DNA of 64,000 nt from Candidatus Baltobacteraceae bacterium (GTDB lineage Bacteria > Vulcanimicrobiota > Vulcanimicrobiia > Vulcanimicrobiales > Vulcanimicrobiaceae), in assembly GCA_036488875.1 (NCBI GenBank), contig DASXGW010000008.1, positions 1 to 64,000 of the forward strand, given 5' to 3'. This document shows positions 33,904 through 43,817 of this stretch, one piece after another. Numbering within the stretch: position 1 is the stretch's first letter; each line of letters opens with the position of its first letter. The notes under the pieces were generated by a model. It made no database searches. It had not been told where the DNA came from and was given only the letters and a program-made list of their open reading frames with translations. The translations under genes and the position numbers were made by a program.

Positions 33904-35058
33904 ATGGCGACGCTCACACACCGGCAGCCGCTTCCTCGCGTCCGCGCTGCTCTACCGCGCTTGCCCATTCTCGACGCCTATCTGCTGCGCGAAATGCTCG
34001 GCCCGTTTCTCTTTGCGTTTTCGGCGTTCTTGCTGTTCTGGGCGTTGAACATCTTCTTTCTCGCGGCCGACTACATCATCAACCAGCACGCGCCGTTCTT
34101 CCTCGTGCTGCGATTCGTCATCTTTCGCGTTCCGCAGGCCATTCCGATGGCGTTTCCGTTCGCGTGCTTGTTCGCCGCGCTGCTGGCGATGGGTCGTGTG
34201 ATGGGCGACAACGAGGTCACGGCGATGCGAACCGCGGGCATTTCGGTCGTGCGCATCGCGATCGCGCCACTGGTCTTCGGCTTTGTGATGTTTTTGATCG
34301 CCTACGGAATGAACGAGTGGATTGCGCCCGCTTCGGTGGATCTCTCGACGCGCACGTTCTATCAAATCATCTACCATACCGACGCGCTTCCCGTGGAGCC
34401 GCAGTTTTTCCGCAAGGATCAGGATACCGGCAACGTCTTCTACGTCACGCAGGTCGGTACCGACAACCGCACGATGGAAGACGTGCAGATTTTCAAGCCG
34501 GCGCGCTACGGCCCGTGGAACGAGACGCTGCAGGCGAAAACCGCGTCGGTCAGAGGGAACTCGCTAGTCCTGCACGACGTCATCGATACGCGTTACAACA
34601 ACGACGGCTATTTGACCAACCAACAGCGCGTCAAGGAAATCTCCATCGGTTTGCCGATGGGAGAGACGGTGTCGCAGTTCGTCAGCAACGTCAACAACGA
34701 TCCATGGACGATGAGCAGCAAGTCGCTGCGCCAGCAGGTCAACGCGCTCGAGACGCAGGGAATCGGCGGCACCGCGCTGGGCAACTTGCAGCTCAATCTC
34801 GCCGACAAGCTCGCGTGGCCGTTCGCCTGCTTCATCGGCGTCGTCTTGGCGCTCCCCTTAGCATTGCGTTTCGGCAAACGCGGCCGGACGCTCGGCATCG
34901 CGATGGCCATCATCGCGTTCTTCGTCTATTACCTCATGACGTCGGCGGCGGCGGCCTTCGGTCGCAACGGCGCGATCAACCCGTACCTCGCGGCCTGGTT
35001 GCCAAATGCCCTCATGGGAATCGTGGGTGTGACCTTGCTCAGGCTGGAAGAGCGCTGA
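33904..35058 (+). CDS. LptF/LptG-family LPS export permease
   Basis: A 384-residue YjgP/YjgQ-family protein: one N-terminal pair of membrane helices (residues 30-85), another pair near 100-140, a periplasmic beta-jellyroll domain in the middle, and two C-terminal helices near 300-370. LptF and LptG together with LptB drive LPS from the inner membrane to the periplasmic bridge. Only one permease gene is present, so its partner is elsewhere or it works as a homodimer. It is followed after four bases by the LptD-like gene. Confidence 0.88.
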   Translation: MATLTHRQPLPRVRAALPRLPILDAYLLREMLGPFLFAFSAFLLFWALNIFFLAADYIINQHAPFFLVLRFVIFRVPQAIPMAFPFACLFAALLAMGRVMGDNEVTAMRTAGISVVRIAIAPLVFGFVMFLIAYGMNEWIAPASVDLSTRTFYQIIYHTDALPVEPQFFRKDQDTGNVFYVTQVGTDNRTMEDVQIFKPARYGPWNETLQAKTASVRGNSLVLHDVIDTRYNNDGYLTNQQRVKEISIGLPMGETVSQFVSNVNNDPWTMSSKSLRQQVNALETQGIGGTALGNLQLNLADKLAWPFACFIGVVLALPLALRFGKRGRTLGIAMAIIAFFVYYLMTSAAAAFGRNGAINPYLAAWLPNALMGIVGVTLLRLEER

Positions 35059-35062
35059 GCCG

Positions 35063-37564
35063 GTGTTTCTTTCGCGCAAGGGAAGTCGCGGCGTCGCCGC
35101 GATCGCATCGTTCGTTGCGCTGCTAAACGCCGTACCGGCGTGGGGATCGGCGCCGACCGGCGCCGACGGTAATGCAGCGACCGCGCTCATGCTTTTCAAC
35201 CGCCAAACGTGCGCGCAGCGCTATTCGGGCGGCAGCCAACAACAAGTCGCGCAAGTCACGCCGAGTCCGTCGCCATCGGCGAGTCCCGTTTCGACGCCGG
35301 GTTTACCCAATACGATTCCCGGCACCGGAAACGGAACGTACCAGCTGTACGCGACACCGCGGCCGCGGCCGGGGTCCACGGCCATAGTGAGCCCGCCGCC
35401 GGTCCCGACGCCGACACCCGGTCCGACCGGATCGGGGCCTCCAATCTTCCTCGAGCGCGGCGGCGAAACGCCGCCGCCGATCGCGCCGGCCGGACACGCG
35501 ACGCCCACGCCGACGCCCGTGCCGACCGGCGTGCCGACGTTGCCGCCCGGATACGTCGCGGTGATCTCAGATCGTGTCGAAGGCGGAACGAAGAAAGGTC
35601 AGCCCTCGGATGCCATCGGCAACGTTCACATCTACTATCGCGACGAAGAACTCGTCGGCGAACGCGCGCACTTCGACGGCAACCGGACGATCACGCTGAC
35701 CGGTCATCCGTTCTTAGTCAACCACACGCACGACTCGATCCTCACCGCCGACGAAATCTCGTTCGACACGATCGCCGAGACGGCCAAGCTGATTCACGGC
35801 AACGGCGAAAGCGCCGAAGGCGTTCAGATCGGCTTCATCCACTTCCACGCGACCGACTTGCACACCGATAACGACGGCAGCGCGCACGGCATCGATCCCT
35901 ATTTGACGACGTGCGAAAATCCGCGCGGCGGCTATCACGTCACTGGAAAAACGATCGACGTGATTCCCGGCGACAGGATCGTCATCACGAAGGCGGTCCT
36001 GTGGCTCGGCGCCGCAGCCGTCTTCTATCTTCCCAAGCTCATCATACCGTTGCGCACCGTGACGGATCAGCGCCAGCGCCCCCAATGGTTCCCCGAGGTC
36101 GGATACGACCAGTACGAAGGCGCCTGGATCAAGATCAAACTCCCGTTTGGTAAAGATCAATACTATTACGGCTATTACATCCTGAACTATTTCACGAAGG
36201 CGGGGCTCGGATTAGGTTACGTCGGCTTCTACGCCGCCCACAGCGGCCGGCGCAGTGTCAGCATCAACATCTACGAGCAAAACGACCCGATCGAGGGCGG
36301 CCGCACGTACAACGCCGCGCTGCAAGAGCAAGAGAACTTCACCCAGCATTTGCGCGGCAACTTCCAGTTCGCGTATCAGTCGAACTACGGGGCACTGACG
36401 AACATTCCGCCCAACGAAACCCTCACCGGCGCGATCGTCCATCAGACCGATCGCGCGTCGCAAAACTACTCCTTCAGCCGCAACTCAGTTGGAACGCAGT
36501 CGAGCAGCGACACGTTCACGTTCACCGACACGCGCCAGTTCAACCAGTTCTTGAACCAGGCGGTCAGTCTGAATATCTCCGATTCGGCGACGAACTACAT
36601 CTCGTCGACGTTCACGCACACGACCGAGTTCGACTACTTGATGCATTACACGACGACCGGCGCCGACTACCAGGTGGAGTACAATAAGACGTATACCGAT
36701 CAGGGATTCGGCATCAACAAGGTCCCCGAATTCCAAGTCCGGCCGTACGACTTTTTCCAGCATTTCGTCGTTCCGCTGTCGGCGCAGCTGACGTTCGGCG
36801 AATACAGCGAACCGTCGTCGCCGGACGTCGATACGACCAGCCTCGCCACGTGGCGCACCGACGCGGGAGTCGTACTCGGTCCGGCTTTGGCCAAAGTCTT
36901 CGGCAGCGATTTCCAAGCGACGGTCAACGTCGACCAATACGCGTACGGTACGGGCGACCTCAAAGCCGCCGTCCAGCAGGAGATGTCGCTGACCACGCCC
37001 ATCGGGTCGCACATCGTCAACTCGCTGACGTACAACGAGGCCAACTACAACGGTCCGGCGCTGGTGCCGTTTCAATATCTCGACCAGCAGCCGACGCAGA
37101 ACACCCACAACGCGCAGGACCTGATACGCCTATTCAACGACGACGTCTATAGCGTCGCGTTAGGCTGGTCGACGAACTTCCCGCTCAACATGAACGCGCA
37201 GCCGGTCAGTTATCAAATTACCGCAAAACCGTCGCAGCGCTCCGTGGTCTTGTTGTCGGGCGCCTACATTCCCGGACCGGGTCTTGGATTCGAGACGACC
37301 AACGTGCAGCTCTCGACGCCGTTCGGTCGCGACGCCGCGCTGCAATTCGTCTCGGACATCCAGTGGAAAGGCCCCGAGTTCTTCTCGAACAAGATTTTCT
37401 ATTACACGCGCACGATCGGAGACTGCTATCAAGTGCGCTTACTCTATAGCGAAGCATCGCGCTCGGTCAACGTTGGATTGAGCATACTGGCGTTCCCGAA
37501 CCAACAGGCGACGTTTGCGATCGGCCAACCCGGCGGAATCCTTCCGAGTACGTTTAACTACTAA
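35063..37564 (+). CDS. LptD/OstA-like outer-membrane LPS assembly protein
   Basis: An 833-residue exported protein starting with GTG. A signal peptide (about residues 1-29, ending VPAWGS) is followed by a long low-complexity linker rich in Pro, Thr and Ser (about 65-165). Next comes an OstA/LptA-type beta-jellyroll ([42 protein letters not shown]), then [15 protein letters not shown], similar to the LptD transition, and a C-terminal half with alternating beta-strand character fitting a beta-barrel. Its place next to an LptF/G permease supports an LptD role. The Thr-Pro linker is unusual for LptD. Confidence 0.75.
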   Translation: MFLSRKGSRGVAAIASFVALLNAVPAWGSAPTGADGNAATALMLFNRQTCAQRYSGGSQQQVAQVTPSPSPSASPVSTPGLPNTIPGTGNGTYQLYATPRPRPGSTAIVSPPPVPTPTPGPTGSGPPIFLERGGETPPPIAPAGHATPTPTPVPTGVPTLPPGYVAVISDRVEGGTKKGQPSDAIGNVHIYYRDEELVGERAHFDGNRTITLTGHPFLVNHTHDSILTADEISFDTIAETAKLIHGNGESAEGVQIGFIHFHATDLHTDNDGSAHGIDPYLTTCENPRGGYHVTGKTIDVIPGDRIVITKAVLWLGAAAVFYLPKLIIPLRTVTDQRQRPQWFPEVGYDQYEGAWIKIKLPFGKDQYYYGYYILNYFTKAGLGLGYVGFYAAHSGRRSVSINIYEQNDPIEGGRTYNAALQEQENFTQHLRGNFQFAYQSNYGALTNIPPNETLTGAIVHQTDRASQNYSFSRNSVGTQSSSDTFTFTDTRQFNQFLNQAVSLNISDSATNYISSTFTHTTEFDYLMHYTTTGADYQVEYNKTYTDQGFGINKVPEFQVRPYDFFQHFVVPLSAQLTFGEYSEPSSPDVDTTSLATWRTDAGVVLGPALAKVFGSDFQATVNVDQYAYGTGDLKAAVQQEMSLTTPIGSHIVNSLTYNEANYNGPALVPFQYLDQQPTQNTHNAQDLIRLFNDDVYSVALGWSTNFPLNMNAQPVSYQITAKPSQRSVVLLSGAYIPGPGLGFETTNVQLSTPFGRDAALQFVSDIQWKGPEFFSNKIFYYTRTIGDCYQVRLLYSEASRSVNVGLSILAFPNQQATFAIGQPGGILPSTFNY

Positions 37565-37862
37565 CGATTCTCACGAACGAGCGTTCCTCGCGCAGGATCA
37601 GCCGTTTGTTTTGGGCCATGGCAAAGTTCGCGCGCGCTTCGTCGTCGCCGCGCAACCGCTCCCGGTACCGTTCGTAAGCCGCCAGGCTGTCGAAGCCGAT
37701 CAGCGCGTAGGCGACGTCGTTGCTGCCCTCGTGCGGCATGAAGTAGCCGAGTAAGCTTCCGCCGCAGCGCGGAACGATCGTCCCCCAGTTACGCGCGTAT
37801 TCTTCGAACGCCGCGGTCTGAAACGGGTCGATTTGGTAGCGGATCAAGCAGGTGACGTTCAC
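37554..37862 (-). CDS. NIPSNAP family protein
   Basis: A 102-residue ferredoxin-like-fold protein: [67 protein letters not shown] and a final [16 protein letters not shown] proteins act as small dimeric alpha/beta barrels with no agreed reaction. I start it at the GTG at 37862; the open frame further upstream overlaps the DUF1272 gene and is not protein-like. Its end overlaps the LptD-like gene by 11 bases. Confidence 0.8.
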   Translation of the reverse strand: MNVTCLIRYQIDPFQTAAFEEYARNWGTIVPRCGGSLLGYFMPHEGSNDVAYALIGFDSLAAYERYRERLRGDDEARANFAMAQNKRLILREERSFVRIVSS

Positions 37863-37887
37863 CCACGCATTGTAGCGCGCGGTCGCT

Positions 37888-38064
37888 TCAGGTTTGGCTG
37901 AAACGTCGTGGGCGGACGACCAGCTCGCCGCCGCAGTTAGGACAGTTACGGTCGCGTTCCCCGGCGCACGTCGCGCAAAACGTACACTCGTAAGAGCAGA
38001 CGTACGCCTCATCGGCCAGGCCGAGCGGCGCGGCGCAGATTTCGCAGGCGTCCTTCATCTGCAT
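37888..38064 (-). CDS. DUF1272 zinc-binding small protein
   Basis: A 58-residue protein dominated by cysteines: [28 protein letters not shown] and [15 protein letters not shown], fitting the DUF1272 family, which probably binds zinc. It shares one base with the stop of the TlpA-like gene (TAATG), so it is in the same operon. Function unknown. Confidence 0.8.
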   Translation of the reverse strand: MQMKDACEICAAPLGLADEAYVCSYECTFCATCAGERDRNCPNCGGELVVRPRRFSQT

Positions 38065-39104
38065 TAGCGCCCGCCGGGAACCTCGCACGATTCGAACGCG
38101 ACGTCGTAGATCCCCAGTCCGTATCCGTCGGGCGACAGGCGCAGCTCGTGTTGGCCGAATTTTGCGTTCTCGACGAGTACGTACGCACGCGGCTCGTCGA
38201 CCGTCACGTACGAGTTCCCGTGATCGTCGAAACGAACGTCGGTTCCGGCGTCGGTCTTGGCGAGCGGGGCGCCGTCTTGCGTTACGCCGACGCGAATCGT
38301 TTTGCCCTGCTCGGGTTTGAGCACGGCAACGACCTCGATCGCGTGATAGCGCAGCGCCGCGTATCCGCCGGATCCACCCGAAATCGCGCCCGAATCGCTG
38401 CGATGCCAGTAACCGTTCAAATACACGTTCCCGTCGGCGTGCGAGCCGGAATCGGTATACGCAAAGTCGCGCGTCGGATCGGCGAAGTGAGGCGCGTTGG
38501 CTATACCTTGCCGGGCGATGACGACTTCGTCGGACTTCGGATAACACACCGCTCCGGGCTTGTCGTAGTTATCCTGCGGCAAGAGCGCCATGAGGTGCGG
38601 GAGCTTGAGATGCGGATCTTGTGCCAGCAACAGGGCTTGAATCTTGCTTTCGGTCTGCTGGTAGTTTCCTTCGCCGCTCGAACTTTCGACGAGCTTTCCA
38701 TTTTGATCGAAGAGAAACTCGGTCGGCCACGCGTTGACGCCATACCGCTTCCAAATCGCGAAGCTGCTGTCGAGCACCACCGGCCAGGTGACCGCAAGGC
38801 GCGGAAGCGCGGCGGCGACGTTGGCGCGCTGGCCGGAAAAGCCGAACTCCGGCGAATGTACGCCGACGATCGTGAAGCCGTACGGCTTATAGCGTTTGTA
38901 CCACTCTCGCAGGTACGGGAGCGTGCGCAGACAGTTGACGCAGGTGTACTCCCAGAAGTCGACCAGCGTAACCTTACCGTGCAGCTCGGCGGGACTTAGC
39001 GGCGGCCCGTTGAGCCAGCCGGCGTTGCCGTCGAACGGCAGCATCGTTTCGCCGGGTGACATCGCCAGGAGCAGTGCGAACGCCGCAGCGGCCAAACGCG
39101 CCAC
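38064..39104 (-). CDS. TlpA-like thioredoxin-domain exported protein
   Basis: A 346-residue protein with a signal peptide, an N-terminal thioredoxin-fold domain carrying the redox motif CVNC in FWEYTCVNCLRTLPYLREW (about residues 49-67), and a C-terminal beta-sandwich domain of the kind attached to DipZ-type thiol-disulfide proteins (YLNGYWHRSDSGAISG near 225-240, ending YDVAFESCEVPGG). It probably reduces or oxidises periplasmic thiols; the electron-supplying membrane DsbD part is not here. It follows the ToxR-like regulator by three bases. Confidence 0.85.
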   Translation of the reverse strand: MARLAAAAFALLLAMSPGETMLPFDGNAGWLNGPPLSPAELHGKVTLVDFWEYTCVNCLRTLPYLREWYKRYKPYGFTIVGVHSPEFGFSGQRANVAAALPRLAVTWPVVLDSSFAIWKRYGVNAWPTEFLFDQNGKLVESSSGEGNYQQTESKIQALLLAQDPHLKLPHLMALLPQDNYDKPGAVCYPKSDEVVIARQGIANAPHFADPTRDFAYTDSGSHADGNVYLNGYWHRSDSGAISGGSGGYAALRYHAIEVVAVLKPEQGKTIRVGVTQDGAPLAKTDAGTDVRFDDHGNSYVTVDEPRAYVLVENAKFGQHELRLSPDGYGLGIYDVAFESCEVPGGR

Positions 39105-39107
39105 GCC

Positions 39108-40472
39108 TCAGTGTCCGATCGAACGGAGCAATCCTTTGAATCGCGCGGACTTGGCGATCGGCGCGAACCACGCCGAACTCTTCAACAGAGGCAGCGATGG
39201 CTCTCGGCACGCGACCGCGCTTTCCAAATGATCGAGCGCCTCGTCGTTACGCCCCAAACCTACCGCGACCATGGCCAAATTCCAGTACACGATGAACTCC
39301 GTCCGAACCATTTCGAGAAGCATCGTGTAAATCTCTTTTGCGCGCTCGGTTTCGCCCATGTCGCCGTACGCGCGCGCGAGAAGCGGCAGACGCAGCGCCG
39401 CATCCTCGGCGCGATCCTGCGGCAGCATGAGTAGGTCGACCACCGCGTCTGCCGGCCGGCCGCCGAGAATCAGCGCCTGCGCGCGATGGCGCCGCGCGAT
39501 TGCAAACTCGGGGCCGTTTTCGATGAGATGCGAGAGATAGGCGATCGCCTTCTCGTAATCCCCGGCCTGCGTGAGGACTTTGCCCAAGAGAATTTGCAGC
39601 GCCGGTGATGACGGCTCGACGGAAAGCGCGTGCTGCGCTTCAGAGAGCGCGCGATCGCCGGCGCCGGTGCATTCGTAATACCACACCGCGTTGGTGCAGA
39701 CCGGAATCGAATCTGGATTCAAGCGCACGGCCCGATCGATCTCGCGCTTGGCCTCGCGCCAATCCCACTCGCAAAAGAGCATGATGTTCGAGAGGGCCGC
39801 GTGCGCGGTGGCCGACGACGGCTCGAGATTGAGCGCGCGAACGATCGCCGCTTTGGCCTTCGGAAACGCGTACGACCCCGGCACGTACCAATACTCCGCC
39901 ATGTACGAATGCGCGCGAGCCAAACCCACTAACGCCGGCGAGTAATCCGGACTGACCGCCAGCGCCGCCTCGAAATAATCGATCGACGACCGCAAGGTGT
40001 TCGCCGTGCGCCGTTCCAGCAAGTAACTGCCGCGGCTGTAGTGGCGGAACGCCTCGAAGCCGCCGCGCAGTAGCGTGCCGTCGCGCACTTCAGCGACGAC
40101 CGGCGCCGGCTCGCCGGCGGTGGGATTCACCACGCTCACCGGCGAGGCAAACCGGAAGCCCTTGTTGTGCGCCGTCATGATGTAGAGACGGTCCTTGGCG
40201 CGCTCTCCTAGGATGCGGCGCAGCATGTAGACGTGCTGTGAGAGGTTCGCTTCACTCACCGGTTCGCCCGACGAGATCACTCCGGCCAGCTCCCGGCGGC
40301 TGACGACGCTGCCGTTGGCCTGGATCAGCACGAGCAAGAGCGCAAACAGCCGCTCGGGCAGCGGCACCACTTCGGAGCCGTACGTGAGCAAGCCGCGTGC
40401 CGGATCGAGCCGGAATGGCCCAAACACGTACACCCAGGACGGCTCGACCATCGATCTCACGCCTGCGTTCAT
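39108..40472 (-). CDS. ToxR/OmpR-type winged-helix regulator with TPR repeats
   Basis: A 454-residue cytoplasmic regulator. Residues about 10-110 form an OmpR/ToxR-type DNA-binding domain (FGPFRLDPARGLLTYGSEVVPLPERLFALLLVLI, LSQHVYMLRRILGERAKDRLYIMTAHNKGFRF). The remainder is a set of TPR-like helical repeats (YFEAALAVSPDYSPALVGLARAHSYMAEYW, AIVRALNLEPSSATAHAALSNIM). No membrane helix is present, unlike CadC or ToxR. The start could also be the ATG at 40451. It probably regulates the downstream tlpA-like operon or itself. Confidence 0.82.
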   Translation of the reverse strand: MNAGVRSMVEPSWVYVFGPFRLDPARGLLTYGSEVVPLPERLFALLLVLIQANGSVVSRRELAGVISSGEPVSEANLSQHVYMLRRILGERAKDRLYIMTAHNKGFRFASPVSVVNPTAGEPAPVVAEVRDGTLLRGGFEAFRHYSRGSYLLERRTANTLRSSIDYFEAALAVSPDYSPALVGLARAHSYMAEYWYVPGSYAFPKAKAAIVRALNLEPSSATAHAALSNIMLFCEWDWREAKREIDRAVRLNPDSIPVCTNAVWYYECTGAGDRALSEAQHALSVEPSSPALQILLGKVLTQAGDYEKAIAYLSHLIENGPEFAIARRHRAQALILGGRPADAVVDLLMLPQDRAEDAALRLPLLARAYGDMGETERAKEIYTMLLEMVRTEFIVYWNLAMVAVGLGRNDEALDHLESAVACREPSLPLLKSSAWFAPIAKSARFKGLLRSIGH

Positions 40473-40526
40473 CAGTGCTCTACATAATGCACGAGCCGTC
40501 GAGCGTGTGACACGCGCCGTTTCTTT

Positions 40527-41291
40527 TTACGGCGGACAGGTATGGGGCGGCGCCGTTGTGGCGTTGTTGGCAATCTCGACGCTGATGATTTGCGCTGGTT
40601 CGGGAATTTGATCGCCGCTCGAGAGCGCGAAGTACGTTTGGTCGAAGTTCGTGCAAATCAAAAGCGGCGGCTGGGTCACCCACGTTGTGTCGGTCGGACC
40701 ACCGACGCCCATCGAGTTCACAAAGATAAGCTGATTGTTCGCGTTTGCTTGCGTGACGAACGCGTTGAACGTCCAGACCTTGGCGTATGGCGCCGGGCTG
40801 CCGGTCGGCGTCGGCGTCGGACCCGGCGTCGGCGTGGCTTGATTTTTGAAGATGGAACGCTGAAAACTCACAGTAAACTCTGTGCCCGATCCGTTACTAT
40901 TTGCGACGAATTGCAACTGACTCGCAGTGGTTCCCAAGGGTTGAAAGTGCGGGGGGATCGCCGGGTTGGTGGGATTCTTGATGAACTGAAAGGGTTGCGC
41001 GTAGACCCCGCCTCCGGAAGTACCAACCTCAATGCCGTCCGAGAACGCCGCCCAGTTATTTCGCACGGGGTTGGTGTCCGGCGAGAGCCCGTTGGCGGTC
41101 GTATTGAAAACGACCCAATATTGGTAAGTCGAAAAGTCGAATGGGGCAGAGACGTCAAACTTCACGACCATAAAGCCGGGATTTGCGCCGCCGGCTCCCA
41201 AACCGGGAGGATTCGGCGTAACCTGGCGTCCGCAAGCCACGATCATGAGTGCCGTTACGAGTACGAGAGAGAAACCGAGTCTGCGAATCAT
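40527..41291 (-). CDS. Lipoprotein of unknown function
   Basis: A 254-residue lipoprotein with lipobox IVAC (Cys20) and a beta-rich body containing a TPTPGPTPTPTGSPAP linker near residues 155-170. No family is recognised. Its ATG (41291-41289) physically overlaps the ATG of lnt on the other strand (41290-41292) within a single CATG, so the two genes are divergent with no intergenic space. The gap 40473-40526 to the regulator is unremarkable. Confidence 0.7.
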   Translation of the reverse strand: MIRRLGFSLVLVTALMIVACGRQVTPNPPGLGAGGANPGFMVVKFDVSAPFDFSTYQYWVVFNTTANGLSPDTNPVRNNWAAFSDGIEVGTSGGGVYAQPFQFIKNPTNPAIPPHFQPLGTTASQLQFVANSNGSGTEFTVSFQRSIFKNQATPTPGPTPTPTGSPAPYAKVWTFNAFVTQANANNQLIFVNSMGVGGPTDTTWVTQPPLLICTNFDQTYFALSSGDQIPEPAQIISVEIANNATTAPPHTCPP

Positions 41292-42765
41292 GCCTACCTC
41301 GCTGGTGCGCGACGTCGTCGTTGCCGCAGCGGCGGCCGTCGCGTTAGCGGCAGCATTTCCGAAGATCGGTGCGGCGTGGGTCGTTCCACTAGGAACAGCC
41401 GCGCTGTTCTGGACCTGGCAAGGTGCCTCCTGGAAACGAGCAGCGGTACTCGGCTGGTTTTCCGGCATCATCTTCTTTGCCATCGCTTTCGATTGGGTAG
41501 GGCACACCGTCGGGAACTACATCGGTGCCTACGGCCCTTTTTTGATGTTCGGTCCTGCTATTGTTGAAGCACCGTTCTGGGGATTCGCTGGGATTGCGAG
41601 CGCGCTGGCTTACCGCTACGCACATCCGGCACTCGCACCGCTGGCCGCGGCCGCCGCGTTTACCGTCTTCGAATGGCTCCGGTCGATCGGGGTGATGGCG
41701 GCGCCGTTCGATCAACTCGGCTACACGCAGGCCGATTCTCCGCTGCGCGCGATCGCCGCGTTCGCCGGGACCTACGGGATAACGTTCGCGTTGTGCGTCA
41801 TCGGCGCATACGGCGCCGACGCCATTGCGCGGCGCACGTGGCGCCGGTTTGCGATCGCCCTTGGCGCCACCGCGCTCGCAGCCGGGGCTGCGTGGCTGGC
41901 GTGGCCCGCACGCCACTTATCGCCTCCGGCGACGCGCGTCGTTGCCGTCCAAGGCAACATCGCTCAATCGCTGAAGTGGAATAGCCTCGGCTTGGCGATC
42001 TCACGCTACTCGATGCTCACCCGCACCGCCGCCGCGCGCCGTCCGCAGCTGATCGTCTGGCCTGAAACGGTGATCACCACCGATCTCAACCGCTATCCGG
42101 CCTTGCTGCACGCATTTCTGGGTCTCAGCCGCGAAGTGAAATCCACGATCGTCGCCGGGAGCATCGACTACACGCGCCACGCGGCGTACAACGCGCTGTT
42201 CGTTCTGCAACCCGACGGAACGTATCAAGTCTACCGCAAGCGTCAGCTCGTGCCGTTCGCCGAGTCGTTTCCGGGACGCAGCTTCTTAGGATGGCTGCCC
42301 TACGTCGGCGAGCTCAGCGGTCGCTTCGGCACCGGAAAGGTCGACGGAGTCTATCGCACCACCGCGCTGCCGATCGCGCCGCTAATTTGTTGGGAGTCGG
42401 CGTTTGCCGATCTCGCCCACGCGCAAATCGTCGACGGCGCGCAGCTGCTCGTCGTCAGCACCGACGACGCGTGGTTCGGCACAACCTCGGGACCCTACAT
42501 GCACGCGCAGATTTCGCAGCTGCGTGCGATCGAGACCGGCGCCTACGTCGTGCGCGCGGCCGCCACGGGCATCAGCGGGATTATCGCGCCGGACGGCACG
42601 TGGCAAAAGCGCAGCGCCATGGAGGAAATGGTTGTCGTCGACGGCTTGGTCGGCCCGCGCGTTCCGACGGTGTATTCGCGCATCGGGCCGGCGCCGGTCG
42701 CGTTAGCCTTCGTCCTTCTCTACATCGTTCTCATGGTGCTGCCGCGCGTGCAACATGACAAGTAA
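41290..42765 (+). CDS. lnt: Apolipoprotein N-acyltransferase
   Basis: A 491-residue integral membrane enzyme that N-acylates the lipidated cysteine of apolipoproteins. Several N-terminal helices are followed by a nitrilase domain carrying the catalytic triad: Glu in LIVWPETVI, Lys in YRKRQLVPFAESFPG and Cys in PLICWESAFADL. The start is either the ATG at 41290 or one at 41245; either overlaps the divergent lipoprotein gene. Together with the Lgt-family protein it accounts for lipoprotein maturation. Confidence 0.94.
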   Translation: MPTSLVRDVVVAAAAAVALAAAFPKIGAAWVVPLGTAALFWTWQGASWKRAAVLGWFSGIIFFAIAFDWVGHTVGNYIGAYGPFLMFGPAIVEAPFWGFAGIASALAYRYAHPALAPLAAAAAFTVFEWLRSIGVMAAPFDQLGYTQADSPLRAIAAFAGTYGITFALCVIGAYGADAIARRTWRRFAIALGATALAAGAAWLAWPARHLSPPATRVVAVQGNIAQSLKWNSLGLAISRYSMLTRTAAARRPQLIVWPETVITTDLNRYPALLHAFLGLSREVKSTIVAGSIDYTRHAAYNALFVLQPDGTYQVYRKRQLVPFAESFPGRSFLGWLPYVGELSGRFGTGKVDGVYRTTALPIAPLICWESAFADLAHAQIVDGAQLLVVSTDDAWFGTTSGPYMHAQISQLRAIETGAYVVRAAATGISGIIAPDGTWQKRSAMEEMVVVDGLVGPRVPTVYSRIGPAPVALAFVLLYIVLMVLPRVQHDK

Positions 42766-43318
42766 GCAGAAGCGCCTTTGGAGACGCATTGCGATCGTCG
42801 CGGGGGCGCTCTTCATCGTATGGGTGGTGGTTGAAGTCGTCGTCGCGGGTAGCGGTCCGACCCCTCCGCTGCCGTCGTCGGTTTCGATGAATCTCAAGGG
42901 CGGTCACGTCGTCACCAACCGCATTTCGACGAAATCGTGGACGTTCGATTACGAGCACGCGCAGCTGTCGCCCGACGGCTTGACCGGAAGCGTCGACGGC
43001 GTGCGCAACGGCGTCGTCTACCGAAAGGGCAAACCGTATCTCAAGATCTCCGCGGAACACGTGCAGCTCGACATCGACTCGCTCGATTTCACCGCGATCG
43101 GCAAGGTGCACGTCGAACGCATCGGCGATCCCGAGCACCGGTCTTTCGACACCGATCTCGTTACCTGGACGAACAACGCCAAGCTGCTGCATATGGACCA
43201 TCCGGTCTACGTGCACTCGGGCAGCCAGACGCTGCGAATCGACGGCGTTACGGTCGATTTCGACGCGAACACCATTCATCTCGGGAAGGTGGCGGGGGGA
43301 GTCGAGTTCCACCATTGA
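42755..43318 (+). CDS. LptC-like LPS export protein
   Basis: A 187-residue protein with one N-terminal membrane anchor (about residues 10-31) and a periplasmic beta-jellyroll-like region: SMNLKGGHVVTNRISTKSWTFDYEHAQLSPDGLTGSVDGV, YLKISAEHVQLDIDSLDFTAIGKVHVER, LRIDGVTVDFDANTIHLGK. This matches the topology and pattern of LptC, which receives LPS from LptBFG. It overlaps the end of lnt by 11 bases, so it is in the same operon and not beside the permease at 33904. Confidence 0.72.
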   Translation: MTSKQKRLWRRIAIVAGALFIVWVVVEVVVAGSGPTPPLPSSVSMNLKGGHVVTNRISTKSWTFDYEHAQLSPDGLTGSVDGVRNGVVYRKGKPYLKISAEHVQLDIDSLDFTAIGKVHVERIGDPEHRSFDTDLVTWTNNAKLLHMDHPVYVHSGSQTLRIDGVTVDFDANTIHLGKVAGGVEFHH

Positions 43319-43328
43319 ATAGTGGCGC

Positions 43329-43811
43329 ATGCGACGCATTCTCATCGCCGCCGCAATTGCGTTATCTGCCTGCGGCGGCGGCCATAAGGCCGATTCCGAC
43401 GCATCGGCGCCGCCTCTGCTCATCGACGGGCGCGGCACGACGATGGCGCTGGAGAAGGTCGTCACCCACATCGCGTTCCGGCCCTACATACCGGCGCAAG
43501 CGATCGCGTTTGCGGTGCTGCCGCCGCTGGGTGACTTGGATACCAACGAGCATCGTGGGATCGGCGTGGAGTATCAAGCCGGACGCAATGCGATGTTGCT
43601 ATCGGAATGGCCGAAGCAAGGCTTTTCGATCGCGTTTGGCAGCACGAGCATTTTGACCGACTGCCACCCGGTACATTACAGCACGACGAGCGTCGCCTGG
43701 ACCACGCCAGGCAACCTCGTCATGACGCTTCAACCCGACGGTCCGGTCGACGCGCCGGAAGTCGATCGCGAAGCGCAGCGCGTCATTCGTGCCGGAGCGT
43801 GCCGGCGTTAG
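43329..43811 (+). CDS. Small lipoprotein of unknown function
   Basis: A 160-residue lipoprotein with a short signal peptide and lipobox LSAC (Cys15) followed by a glycine-rich tether. The mature part carries two further cysteines (one in LTDCHPV, one near the C-terminus) that could form a disulfide. No family recognised. It starts ten bases after the LptC-like gene and probably belongs to the lnt operon. Confidence 0.65.
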   Translation: MRRILIAAAIALSACGGGHKADSDASAPPLLIDGRGTTMALEKVVTHIAFRPYIPAQAIAFAVLPPLGDLDTNEHRGIGVEYQAGRNAMLLSEWPKQGFSIAFGSTSILTDCHPVHYSTTSVAWTTPGNLVMTLQPDGPVDAPEVDREAQRVIRAGACRR

Positions 43812-43817
43812 AACGGG

